Assembly: GCA_029213195.1 (NCBI GenBank)
Contig: JARGNI010000021.1
Span: forward strand, 1-64,000
Source of the DNA: Verrucomicrobiales bacterium
GTDB lineage: Bacteria > Verrucomicrobiota > Verrucomicrobiia > Verrucomicrobiales > DEV007
Length of the DNA: 64,000 bases
Direction of reading: 5' to 3'
Under the pieces are notes generated by a model. It was not told where the DNA came from and did not search any database. It was given only the letters and a program-made list of their open reading frames with translations. Made by a program: the position numbers and the translations under genes. Of this stretch, positions 34,231 through 42,859 are shown piece by piece. Every line of letters begins with the position of its first letter. Positions within the stretch are counted from its first letter, which is position 1.

Positions 34231-34449
34231 TCAATCGCTCCCGCCTCCTGGTCGCCCACAGGAGCCGCAAATAGCGAGTGAAATCAGTCCTCCCGAAATC
34301 AAAATGGCGTGAGGAGTAAATCCCGTAGCAATTGCTCCCCATTCTGAGGTAGTTGCAGGACTCAAGGCGGTGATCATCAAAGCTATTCCCACCAAAATGG
34401 ATAGGAGAGATGCGATGATGCAGAAGGTAACTAAGGGGCTCTTTTTCAT
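34231..34449 (-). CDS. Small membrane protein, 72 residues
   Basis: The ATG at 34449 has AAGGAACG just upstream as a ribosome binding site and gives MKKSPLVTFCIIASLLSILVGIALMITALSP. A hydrophobic second segment follows (HAILISGGLISLAICGSCG), ending in a glycine-rich GRPGGGSD. The product should span the inner membrane twice with both ends on the same side. I do not recognise the family. It is the only plausible gene in the gap between the transpeptidase terminator and the PmoA-like gene. The longer overlapping frame 34178..34474 has no comparable start signal. Confidence 0.6.
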   Translation of the reverse strand: MKKSPLVTFCIIASLLSILVGIALMITALSPATTSEWGAIATGFTPHAILISGGLISLAICGSCGRPGGGSD

Positions 34450-34557
34450 TTTCGTTCCTTTTGGGTAGTGACACTATGGTAAAATTCTTCCAGGCAAAAC
34501 AAGGACACTAACATTGCCCTTTCCGTGCGCCGATGGATGCTCAGGTTGGCTTCGTTC

Positions 34558-35568
34558 CTATTCGGTCTTGGAATAATCTCCATAGGCTTCTGCGATCCCG
34601 GCGTCCTTGGAATCGCCCTTATGAAAAATGGTGCGATACCGAAACGTCAAGGTTTCCCCGTTCTTGATCGTGTAGTCGCCGGCTCCCTTTTCGGTTTCTT
34701 TCTCGAAGTTACCCTGGCCGAAAGGATTCGCAGTGAAGAGGCCATAGTGTCGGGCGTGCCACCAGGTGGGATGACGCAGATTGGAGGGGTGATCAAAAAT
34801 CGCGATTCCCACCGCATTCCCCGCACGGTCGACCCCAAAATAGTCGACCCACTTCGCACGCTTGCCCCAGGCGCCTTTGCCCTCGACCCCGTTGTTGTTG
34901 ATGATATTGCCCTTCGCAAACTCCCCTTCCAACCGCAGCGTTGGGATCGTGCGGATGGACCACGCTCCTTCCTTGTCGTCCTTGATGAGGACATCGCCCG
35001 CATCGGCGACCAGGGAAATTCTCGTGTCGACCACGAGAGAACCCGATTGGGTGTAAAAGAGTCGAAACTCACGCTCGTCGGACATCACTCTTTTCTCCGG
35101 GTCGTTGTGAGCGAGCCACTCCGATCTCGTCTTGAAAACGAGGTCGTCCTTGGACATGACGACCCCGTTCATCCCCTTGTGGAGGATCGCGCCGAAAGCC
35201 TTTTCCTTTTTCTTGTCGTCTCCGGGATAGTGCCAGAAATCCAGGCCGTTAACGTTCCCGAGGCCATACCACATCCCGCGGTGGTGGATGTGATCGGTCT
35301 GCTCATCTTTGAAACCTTCCTTCATTGGCCAGTTCCTGGTGAGATTCTCCCCAGTAGGCCCAATCACCGGATAGAAGAACGGTTTTCCTTCCTTGATCCC
35401 CGCATTGTAACTCGTGACGTGCTTCCCATCATAGAGGATCTTGATGGGATCCGTTCCCTCCATCGACCAACCTCCGCGCGCCGCAATCGTTACTTGTGCC
35501 TGCGATTCCGAGGTGGAAATGCCCAGTCCGGCAACAATCAGGAAGAGAGAAAGAAATGAAGTTTTCAT
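34558..35568 (-). CDS. Exported PmoA-like (DUF6807) protein
   Basis: The ATG at 35568 gives MKTSFLSLFLIVAGLGISTSESQA, a signal peptide, and 336 residues. The sequence has YPVIGPTGENLTRNWPMKEGFKDEQTDHIHHRGMWYGLGNVNG, the HHRGxWY motif of the 'methane oxygenase PmoA' family (not related to particulate methane monooxygenase). WVDYFGVDRAGNAVGIAIFDHPSNLRHPTWWHARHYGLFTANPFG follows. The family is a galactose-mutarotase-like beta sandwich frequent in PVC bacteria, probably binding sugars or sugar derivatives outside the cytoplasm. It faces away from the Tat-exported TIM-barrel gene, and the 75-base gap may hold a shared control region. Confidence 0.88.
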   Translation of the reverse strand: MKTSFLSLFLIVAGLGISTSESQAQVTIAARGGWSMEGTDPIKILYDGKHVTSYNAGIKEGKPFFYPVIGPTGENLTRNWPMKEGFKDEQTDHIHHRGMWYGLGNVNGLDFWHYPGDDKKKEKAFGAILHKGMNGVVMSKDDLVFKTRSEWLAHNDPEKRVMSDEREFRLFYTQSGSLVVDTRISLVADAGDVLIKDDKEGAWSIRTIPTLRLEGEFAKGNIINNNGVEGKGAWGKRAKWVDYFGVDRAGNAVGIAIFDHPSNLRHPTWWHARHYGLFTANPFGQGNFEKETEKGAGDYTIKNGETLTFRYRTIFHKGDSKDAGIAEAYGDYSKTE

Positions 35569-35643
35569 AGCGGTAAATGCGGTCAATTCGAGGTGAGTAT
35601 CTCAATTCTTGCCGAGAGCAGCAAGGACCGATACGATACGTCA

Positions 35644-36555
35644 ATGAGTCATTTTCCTCGCGCAAACCGCCGCCGATTTCTGAAAGCCACTGCAGCCGGT
35701 GTGATGTCGGCACCCTTTTTGTCCTCCGATCTGTTGGGCGCCTCGAAGAGTGGGCACGAGATCTGCACCTTCACAAAACCGCTTCAGCATCTCAGCTATG
35801 CGGAAATGGCCAAAGTGATCGCCGAGATCGGATTCGACGGCATCGAGGCTCCGGTTCGCCCCCGCGGACATGTTCTCCCCGAGAAGGTCGAAGAAGATCT
35901 CCCTCGCATGATCGATGCCTTGAAAGACGAAGGTCTCTCTCTCACGCTTCTCACCTCGGGGATCAATGAAGTCAGTGCCGAGCAGCACACTGAGAAAGTT
36001 CTCCGGACTGCTGCCGGACTTGGCGTCAAACGCTTCCGAATGGCCTACTACAAGTATGACCTCAAGAAACCGATCGCGCCACAGATGAAGGAGTTCCGTC
36101 CCAAGCTCAAGGATCTCGTTGCGCTCTCCAAGGAAGTCGGAATCAAGCCGATCTATCAGAACCACTCGGGTAGGAACTACTTCGGGGGCCCCATCTGGGA
36201 TCTCGCGGAAGTCCTCGAAGACTTCGATCCCGCCGATGTCGGAGTCGCTTTCGATATCGGTCACGCCACTGTGGAGGGAGCCAAGGCGTGGCCCCTCAAT
36301 TTTGCCCGGATCCGACGCTACATCGACATGATCTACGTGAAGGAACCGGGCTGGAAGGACAACAAGCTGGAATGGGGACCCGTGGGTTCCGGTTGCGTCG
36401 ATCAGGCTTTCTACGACGTTTTGAAGAAATCCGATTTCTCCGGCCCGATCAGTCTCCATGTCGAATACCTCGGCCACAAGGATCCCAAAATGGTTCCGAC
36501 GATTCTTGAGGCCATGAAAAAGGACTATGCTACCCTACAGGAGTTGCTCAGCTGA
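35644..36555 (+). CDS. Tat-exported sugar phosphate isomerase/epimerase-like TIM barrel
   Basis: The ATG at 35644 gives MSHFPRANRRRFLKATAAGVMSAPFLSS, a twin-arginine signal, and 303 residues. The barrel has EMAKVIAEIGFDGIEAPVRPRGHVLPE, YQNHSGRNYFGG, VGVAFDIGHATVEGAK and ISLHVEYLGH. The acidic and histidine residues match the metal site of the xylose-isomerase-like AP2EC family. It should act in the periplasm on a sugar or inositol derivative, perhaps together with the divergent PmoA-like protein. Its TGA overlaps the hflX ATG by one base (TGATG). Confidence 0.9.
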   Translation: MSHFPRANRRRFLKATAAGVMSAPFLSSDLLGASKSGHEICTFTKPLQHLSYAEMAKVIAEIGFDGIEAPVRPRGHVLPEKVEEDLPRMIDALKDEGLSLTLLTSGINEVSAEQHTEKVLRTAAGLGVKRFRMAYYKYDLKKPIAPQMKEFRPKLKDLVALSKEVGIKPIYQNHSGRNYFGGPIWDLAEVLEDFDPADVGVAFDIGHATVEGAKAWPLNFARIRRYIDMIYVKEPGWKDNKLEWGPVGSGCVDQAFYDVLKKSDFSGPISLHVEYLGHKDPKMVPTILEAMKKDYATLQELLS

Positions 36556-37880
36556 TGTTTGATACTCGTGATAAACCCCAGATGGTCGAAGGCGCCTTCC
36601 TCATCGGCGCCTACTTCGATCGAGATGATGAAGACCTCTGCAAAAGTCTGCTCGAAGAGTTGAAGGAGCTGGTCTCGACGCTGGGGATTACGATCGTGGC
36701 CACTCGTCCCGTCTTCGTTCGATCCCGAAGCAAGCGCTACCTGACCGGAACCGGAAAAGCCGCGGAGTTGATCGACGAAGCCAAGTCCCTGGGAGCCGAT
36801 TGCATCGTCTTCGACAACGAGCTCAGTCCCTCCCAACAGCGAACCTGGGAGACCGATGGAGACATTACCGTAATCGACCGCGAGGAAGTCATCCTCGACA
36901 TCTTCCGGATGCGAGCTCAGACCAAGGAAGCACGGCTCCAGGTCGAGCTCGCCCGAATGCAGTATTCCCTGCCAAGGCTCGCCCGGATGTGGTCTCACCT
37001 CGATCGTCAGCGGGGAGCCACCGGAGGTGGCAAAGGCGGCGGTGGAGCCGCCCGTGGAGAAGGAGAGCAGCAGATCGAAGTTGATCGTCGTCTCGCCAGG
37101 AAACGAATCGACCGGATCAAGTCGGAGCTCGAAGATGTCCGCAAGAATCGACAGACCCAGCGAAAGCAGAGAGCCGACGAAGGGATCTGCCAGGCTTCCA
37201 TCGTGGGCTACACCAATGCGGGAAAAAGCACTCTTCTCAACGCCCTTTCCGGCGCGTCCGTTCTCGCCGAGGACAAGCTCTTCGCGACCCTCGATCCGAC
37301 CACTCGGAGAATCGAGCTGCCCGACGGCCAGCCCCTCCTCCTGACCGATACCGTGGGATTCGTGCGAAACCTCCCCCACCGTCTCGTCGAAGCCTTCAAG
37401 GCCACCCTCGAGGAAGCCATCCTTGCGGATTTCCTGATCCACGTCGTCGATGCCAGCTCTCCCGAGATTTTCGACCTCTACGAGACAACCCGGACCGTGC
37501 TTCATGAGCTGGGTGCGGACGACAAACCCACTGTCATTGTCGTCAACAAGATCGACCTGATTGAAGGCCAGGAGGAACGGATCCACGAGCTTCGCAGTCA
37601 CTTCGATCCATCCTCCGTATTCGTTTCCGTGATGACCGGCCAGGGAATGGACCGTCTCACCGACCGTCTCGCTGATATGATGGTCGACCGGGTTTCACGG
37701 ATGGCTCTCCGCATTCCCCAAGCCCAGCACGATTTGATTTCCCTGCTTCATCGCGAAGCGAAAATTCTCTCGACCGACTACGAGGGCAACGATGTCCTAC
37801 TCACTGCGATTGTGCCCCATACCCTGAGGCACAAGTACGAATCCTTTTGCGAGGAGATCGAAAAGAAGGCGAAGGCCTAG
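36555..37880 (+). CDS. hflX: Ribosome-associated GTPase HflX
   Basis: The 441-residue protein has the N-terminal HflX domain (FVRSRSKRYLTGTGKAAEL, FDNELSPSQQRTWE, ILDIFRMRAQTKEARLQVELARMQY). A glycine-rich linker (GATGGGKGGGGAARG) follows, then the G domain: G1 GYTNAGKS at 218-225, G3 DTVGF, G4 NKID. HflX binds the 50S subunit and rescues stalled or heat-damaged ribosomes. The start overlaps the TIM-barrel gene stop by one base, so translation may be coupled although the two functions are unrelated. Confidence 0.96.
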   Translation: MFDTRDKPQMVEGAFLIGAYFDRDDEDLCKSLLEELKELVSTLGITIVATRPVFVRSRSKRYLTGTGKAAELIDEAKSLGADCIVFDNELSPSQQRTWETDGDITVIDREEVILDIFRMRAQTKEARLQVELARMQYSLPRLARMWSHLDRQRGATGGGKGGGGAARGEGEQQIEVDRRLARKRIDRIKSELEDVRKNRQTQRKQRADEGICQASIVGYTNAGKSTLLNALSGASVLAEDKLFATLDPTTRRIELPDGQPLLLTDTVGFVRNLPHRLVEAFKATLEEAILADFLIHVVDASSPEIFDLYETTRTVLHELGADDKPTVIVVNKIDLIEGQEERIHELRSHFDPSSVFVSVMTGQGMDRLTDRLADMMVDRVSRMALRIPQAQHDLISLLHREAKILSTDYEGNDVLLTAIVPHTLRHKYESFCEEIEKKAKA

Positions 37881-37904
37881 GGTGCGCTTCCGTCGGGATC
37901 GGAT

Positions 37905-39572
37905 TTACGCCACCCGCGACTGCGAGCGTAAAGGCTTTCTCATCGAGTGATGCGAAGCCCTCTGGGAACGGGATTCGCTTTCCCTGCGAGGAGCAGATCG
38001 TTCATAACTCCCATCGGAAGAATAAGCCAAAAGGACTCCGGAAACACAGGCCCCGGTGTTCTCGAGCGCATACCGCACCTTTTTCAAACGAGGAAACGTG
38101 TGGGAGGCATAGGAACTCACGATGAAAGCGTGATCGGCATACCCCGAAAGCACACCCGCATCAGAATGAGTCTGAATCGAGGGAGAAGTCAGGAGAATGT
38201 AGTCGAAGCGACTCTTCATTTCCCAGATGAGGTCATCCATTCGCTTTCCCCCCAGGAGTCCTGCCGGGTCATCGACCATCGGTCCGCTGGGCATACACCA
38301 AAGGTTCGGATGTCTCGACTTGATGACCGTCTCCTCCATTCGCATTTCACCCTGGAGGTAATCCGTAAGCCCGGGTTGGCGAGAGGCGTCAAGGAGAGGG
38401 CCTACTTTCGAGCTTCTCACATCCGCATCGATCAAGAGGACCATGTGCCCCGCATCGGCAAGCACCGAGGCCAGGTTCACCGCCACCTCAGAGCTTTGAC
38501 CCTCCACCGACTCGGCAACCAGGCTGATGACCGAGCATTCCGCAGCGGGAAGACGGTGGATCTTGGTTCGCAGATCCCGATACGGCTCGAGCAAAGCGTC
38601 GGGAGGGTGATTGAGACGCGGCAGAGGCAGGGGCGGCACCGGTGCAATGCCCACGACCGCCAGCTGAAAATTTTCCGAGATCCGGGAAAGGACGGCGAAT
38701 GGAGACCGGCCAGAAGAAAAAAGAAGCACCATCCCCGTGCTCACAAAAAACCCAAGCAGGCTGAAGAGCCCCGCTCGCTGCCAGCGCTGCTGAATCAACT
38801 CTGCATCCTCCGAATTCGCTTTCCGGGCAATCTCCACGCCCGAGGAGACACTTTGCAACTCGACGATGGCGCGCTGATGCTTGGCCTCCAGCGACCGAAT
38901 CACATTGGAAACGCCAACGAGACGACGACGAAGATCTCTCGCTTCCACCTCGTTGTCGGAAGAGGCCGCCCGAGATGCAGCACCCAATGATTTCAACTCC
39001 GACTCGATCGTGTCGACCATTTCCCGGCGAGATTCGATCTCGGCGGCAAAGGACCGCACTTGGGATTCTGCCTCCGCCCTCGTCTTGGATTGTTCACGGG
39101 CAATGAATTCGAGAGCCAGCGCATTCGCGATTTCGACTGATTCCTCGGAAGAGGCGGAACGCACTGCGATCCGATACACTCCTCTTTTCTCTCCCTCCCG
39201 GATGCGAAGCCGGGACCGAAGAACTCGGAGCGCATCGGCTCGATCGTCCAGTTCCCACCGCTTCACCAAGTCACAAGAATCGATTACCTGGAGCAGAAGC
39301 ACCCCGCTGCGAAGAGTCGACTCTCTTCGGCGAAGCGAATTCAGGACGGAGGGTCGCAATTCCGTGGAGGCTCGAGGAGAAGTCTCCTCCATATCCTCTC
39401 CGAGCAGCGAAACCTCCGCCACCGCTTCATAAAATGGCGCTTCCCGACTCCCGAGAAAGGACCCGACCAGTAAAGCCACCGATACGGTGAGGACAATCAC
39501 AGGCCATTTCGAAGCGAGCGCATGCCTGCAGTCGACCCAACTCGACGTGGCTCTATTTCGCTCGGCTACCAT
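37905..39572 (-). CDS. Wzz/BY-kinase-like exopolysaccharide protein with degenerate kinase domain
   Basis: The ATG at 39572 (MVAERNRATSSW) gives 555 residues. The upstream track start is a TTG. It has a Wzz-type layout: one membrane helix (WPVIVLTVSVALLVGSFLG), a long periplasmic helical region with coiled-coil character, a second helix (GLFSLLGFFVSTGMVLLF) and a cytoplasmic BY-kinase-like domain. The domain keeps Walker A' (VLLIDADVR) and the GLTDYLQG segment. The Walker A lysine is lost (ESVEGQSSEVAVNLA where GEGKS is expected). Walker B reads DYILLTSPS instead of DxxP, and no tyrosine cluster closes the protein. It probably controls polysaccharide chain length without kinase activity. No capsule genes adjoin it. 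Confidence 0.85.
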   Translation of the reverse strand: MVAERNRATSSWVDCRHALASKWPVIVLTVSVALLVGSFLGSREAPFYEAVAEVSLLGEDMEETSPRASTELRPSVLNSLRRRESTLRSGVLLLQVIDSCDLVKRWELDDRADALRVLRSRLRIREGEKRGVYRIAVRSASSEESVEIANALALEFIAREQSKTRAEAESQVRSFAAEIESRREMVDTIESELKSLGAASRAASSDNEVEARDLRRRLVGVSNVIRSLEAKHQRAIVELQSVSSGVEIARKANSEDAELIQQRWQRAGLFSLLGFFVSTGMVLLFSSGRSPFAVLSRISENFQLAVVGIAPVPPLPLPRLNHPPDALLEPYRDLRTKIHRLPAAECSVISLVAESVEGQSSEVAVNLASVLADAGHMVLLIDADVRSSKVGPLLDASRQPGLTDYLQGEMRMEETVIKSRHPNLWCMPSGPMVDDPAGLLGGKRMDDLIWEMKSRFDYILLTSPSIQTHSDAGVLSGYADHAFIVSSYASHTFPRLKKVRYALENTGACVSGVLLAYSSDGSYERSAPRRESESRSQRASHHSMRKPLRSQSRVA

Positions 39573-39596
39573 AAATATCAGAATATTCTGATATTT
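39573..39596 (-). promoter_or_regulatory. Perfect 24-bp palindrome touching the start codon
   Basis: AAATATCAGAATATTCTGATATTT is an exact 12-12 inverted repeat that ends one base before the ATG of the Wzz/BY-kinase-like gene. It covers the whole ribosome binding region. It lies in an AT-rich stretch within otherwise GC-rich DNA. It could be an operator or a translational hairpin. No other copy was noticed in the window. Confidence 0.6.
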
Positions 39597-39648
39597 CAGG
39601 AATACAAACAATTATTTCATTCAATTCCAGATTCCACAGCAGCCGTTC

Positions 39649-41622
39649 TCAATCCATTTTACGGGACTGTAACTCGCTGATTTCCTGGGAGAAGCTGCTG
39701 CTGAGAATGGGGAAACGACACCAGGTTTTGGGATCGAGGTTCTTGTCGTCGACATGAAATCCAGGGGCATAGCGTTCCCGTTTCCACTGATTTCGACTCC
39801 AGAGTCGAAAAAATTTCACGACCCAGTCGCGGAGTTGCTGCGGCGAATACGTCTCCGACTCGACCTCGCAGAGAAGCTCCCAGACTTCCCCCGGCAGCTT
39901 TTTGTCCCGGATCGCGAGTCTTTCAATCGCATCGAGCACGGGATAGGGCATCAGGTCCGACTCGTCCGTCTGACCACTCTCACTCGGTCGCAATTCTGCG
40001 GTGGGAGCTTGGACGTTGATCGCCTTCAGCGCGGGAATGGGCTTGATGTCGGGCGCGCAACCAGTCGTTTCCAGCCAGCGCAACCAGTGGCGCAAGAAGG
40101 CCTTGTCGATTCCTGAAATCGGACTCAGCCCACCGCTGGTGTCCCCATCCATCGTCGCATACCCGACGGCAGCTTCGGATCGATTGCTCGTCGAAAGGAG
40201 CAGGGCATTTCGAATATTGGTCAGCATCCAGACCCCGGGAGATCGCACTCGCGCCTGGATATTCTGCAGCGCGATATCATCGGTCTCCCAGTCGAGATCC
40301 CGTCCGATGCCTTCCTCGATCCTTTCTCGATACCCCTCGACCAGTGCATCAACATCCCATTCCTGGAACTCAGCCCCGATCGCCTCAGCCACTGCTCTCG
40401 CTGCCTCGCGAGTGGTATCCGAGCTATTCCGGGTGCTCTGGTAGACGCAGGAGAGCAGCTGCTTCAGGAGTGGCCCTTCCTCGAAAGAAATATGACCCAG
40501 CTTCTCTCGAAACCGCTCTTCCCCCAGATCGGCCAGACCCAATTCCAGCATGTAGTAAACCAGGACCGCAGTAGCAGCGGAATCCGCACCCCCACTCAGG
40601 GAAACGACGAAACCACCCGAGTAGCTCTTTCTCAGGTAGTCGAAAAGCCCCAGAGCCATGACACGGGTGAACTCCTCCTCCTTGGCATCGGCCGCGAGAT
40701 TGCCAAAACTCTGTTCGGTGCGAAACGGCCCTTTCCACTCGGGAACGAAATCGGAAGACACCGTCAGTTCCGGAGATTCCCCGATCACTGGACGATGACT
40801 GACCTGGCGAGCCTGGTGCAGTCGGGTCAGGTTCAAATCAATTGTCGCAGCAGTAACGACCGTGTCGCGAAACGAGAAGCGTTTTCCCTCGGCGACATAT
40901 TCCCCTCCGCAGGCAATCACCGTCCCGCCATCGTAGATAATTCTCCCCGCTTCGTTTCCGAGGAGATTGGCATAGACATAGCCACAAGAGAAGGCGCGAG
41001 AACCTTCGAGCACGAATCGTTCACGGACCATCTGTTTGCCAAACGCAAAATGGCTCGCGCTGGGATTGAAAATCAAATCGACCCCTCGCTGAGAAAGTCG
41101 CATCCCGGGCCGTTGTGCGACCCAGGCATCTTCGCAGATTTCGAATCCAAGCCGAACCCCAGCCACATCGAAAATGAGATCGCCTAGAGGAACATCTTGA
41201 TCCCCGACCCTGACGCTCTCGACCAACCCTACCGGCCAGGGCTTGAACCATCTCGGTTCGTAATGCAATCCATCCCCAGCCAGGTTCTGCTTCGCGACCA
41301 ACCCGAGGATTTCCCCATCGACGATGAGCGCGACGACGTTGTAGACCGAACTTTCGAACCAGAGCGGCAGTCCAATAGCCACGACGAGACCTTTGCACTC
41401 CGGCGCGAAGGAGAGCAGAGATCGCACCGCTTCTTCCCCTACTTCCGGAGCAAGGAACATGTCCTCACAGCCATAGCCGGTGATCGCGAGCTCGGGCAAA
41501 CAGAGATAACCCACTCCCTTCTCACGCGCCTCCACAACCGCCGCGATGGCACGTGCGAGGTTTCCCTCCCAATCGAGAGGGGTCTGATTCAAAGAGGCGG
41601 CGCCGGCAACGATGCGGTTCAT
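39649..41622 (-). CDS. nadE: Glutamine-dependent NAD+ synthetase
   Basis: The ATG at 41622 (MNRIVAGAASLNQTPLDWEGN) gives 657 residues. The preceding TTG in the track is unlikely. The N-terminal nitrilase-like glutaminase has the glutamate in LCLPELAITGYGCED, the lysine region VAKQNLAGDGLHYEPRWF and the cysteine in LGFEICEDAW. The C-terminal synthetase has the ATP loop VSLSGGADSAATAVLVY, STRNSSDTTREAA and LLLSTSNRSEAAVGYATMDGD. This is the long eukaryote-like NadE that uses glutamine to amidate deamido-NAD. It is monocistronic. Confidence 0.95.
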   Translation of the reverse strand: MNRIVAGAASLNQTPLDWEGNLARAIAAVVEAREKGVGYLCLPELAITGYGCEDMFLAPEVGEEAVRSLLSFAPECKGLVVAIGLPLWFESSVYNVVALIVDGEILGLVAKQNLAGDGLHYEPRWFKPWPVGLVESVRVGDQDVPLGDLIFDVAGVRLGFEICEDAWVAQRPGMRLSQRGVDLIFNPSASHFAFGKQMVRERFVLEGSRAFSCGYVYANLLGNEAGRIIYDGGTVIACGGEYVAEGKRFSFRDTVVTAATIDLNLTRLHQARQVSHRPVIGESPELTVSSDFVPEWKGPFRTEQSFGNLAADAKEEEFTRVMALGLFDYLRKSYSGGFVVSLSGGADSAATAVLVYYMLELGLADLGEERFREKLGHISFEEGPLLKQLLSCVYQSTRNSSDTTREAARAVAEAIGAEFQEWDVDALVEGYRERIEEGIGRDLDWETDDIALQNIQARVRSPGVWMLTNIRNALLLSTSNRSEAAVGYATMDGDTSGGLSPISGIDKAFLRHWLRWLETTGCAPDIKPIPALKAINVQAPTAELRPSESGQTDESDLMPYPVLDAIERLAIRDKKLPGEVWELLCEVESETYSPQQLRDWVVKFFRLWSRNQWKRERYAPGFHVDDKNLDPKTWCRFPILSSSFSQEISELQSRKMD

Positions 41623-41735
41623 AGTCAAGCTTTACACTGTCCGGTAAAATACGACTGCGAGCAACGGGGAGTTTTCTTCCCTTGAAATGTGGTTCCGATA
41701 CTTGCCGCAGCTCCCGGTGCAGTCTAACGATCAAC

Positions 41736-42785
41736 ATGGCCGATCTCTATCCCCTGGCTCGCAAGCTCCTCTTCACCCTCGATGCCGAAACCGCGCATCA
41801 CCTGACCCTTTCCTCGATGAAAATGGGACACTCCCTCGGGCTGCTCAAGGCGATGACGGGGACTTGCTGCCAGCCCTCGTTGCTCTCCGAGGAGAAGGCA
41901 AAACCGGTCGAGGTCATGGGGCTGACCTTTCCCAATCGGGTCGGCCTTGCCGCAGGGCTCGACAAAAAGGGGGAAGCAATCGGAGCCTTCGGCGATCTTG
42001 GCTTCGGTCATGTCGAGGTCGGGACGGTAACCCCCCGCCCCCAACCCGGAAATGCGAAGCCACGGCTCTTCCGTCTCCAGGAGCACGATGCGATCATCAA
42101 TCGCATGGGATTCAACAATCCCGGAGTCGAGGAAATGCTGGCCAATATCGAGCACTCGCGAAAGGGTTACCCCGGTATCCTTGGCATCAACATCGGCAAG
42201 AATTTCGATACCCCGAACGAGCATTTCCTCTCGGACTACCTCGCCTGCTTCGAAGGCGTCTACGACGCGGCGGACTACATCACGGCCAACCTCTCTTCTC
42301 CCAATACCAAGGGCCTGCGCGATCTCCAGAGTGCCGAGACTTGTCACGAGCTCATCCGAACCCTGCAGAACAAGCGAGAAGAACTGATGCCACATCACAA
42401 GGGCAAGAAAGTTCCCATCGTCATCAAGATCGCCCCCGATCTCGACGAGGATGCCATCCGCGGACTCGCCGAGGTCTTCAATGAAACCGATGTCGATGGA
42501 GTGATCACGACCAACACCACGATCGAGCGAGATGCGGTGAAGACCCATCCCCGAGGAGAAGAAGCCGGTGGGCTCAGTGGGGCACCCCTGTCCGAGGCTT
42601 CGACAAAGGTCCTCGCGCTGCTTCGTTCGGAAATGAAAGAAGACATTCCGATCATTGGATCCGGCGGAGTCATGACGGCCGCAGATGCCCAGGCGAAAAT
42701 GGACGCCGGAGCCAGTCTCGTCCAGGTTTACACTGGGCTCGTCTACTCCGGCCCTCAACTTGTCCGTGACCTGGCCGAATTGTAA
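41736..42785 (+). CDS. pyrD: Dihydroorotate dehydrogenase (quinone), class 2
   Basis: The ATG at 41736 (MADLYPLARKLLFTLDAETAHHLTLSSM) gives 349 residues; the track start is over-extended. The N-terminal helical ALF.LDAE.AH segment is the quinone/membrane-binding extension of class 2 enzymes. It has VGLAAGLDKKGEAI (FMN site), VEVGTVTPRPQPGN, RMGFNNPG, the catalytic serine in ITANLSSPNTKGLR, and GSGGVMTAADAQAKMDAGA. It oxidises dihydroorotate to orotate at the inner membrane in pyrimidine synthesis, passing electrons to quinone. Confidence 0.97.
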   Translation: MADLYPLARKLLFTLDAETAHHLTLSSMKMGHSLGLLKAMTGTCCQPSLLSEEKAKPVEVMGLTFPNRVGLAAGLDKKGEAIGAFGDLGFGHVEVGTVTPRPQPGNAKPRLFRLQEHDAIINRMGFNNPGVEEMLANIEHSRKGYPGILGINIGKNFDTPNEHFLSDYLACFEGVYDAADYITANLSSPNTKGLRDLQSAETCHELIRTLQNKREELMPHHKGKKVPIVIKIAPDLDEDAIRGLAEVFNETDVDGVITTNTTIERDAVKTHPRGEEAGGLSGAPLSEASTKVLALLRSEMKEDIPIIGSGGVMTAADAQAKMDAGASLVQVYTGLVYSGPQLVRDLAEL

Positions 42786-42859
42786 ATCCAATCGCCAACC
42801 TTGCGAGAGACAGGAATGCCCGCCCGCGACTGGCACAGTAGACGCTCCCTCTTCTTCCC

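Noticed and set aside
34558-35568. Reading PmoA as particulate methane monooxygenase subunit
   Set aside because: The sequence is the soluble exported DUF6807 'PmoA family' beta-sandwich with HHRGxWY. It is unrelated to the membrane methane monooxygenase.
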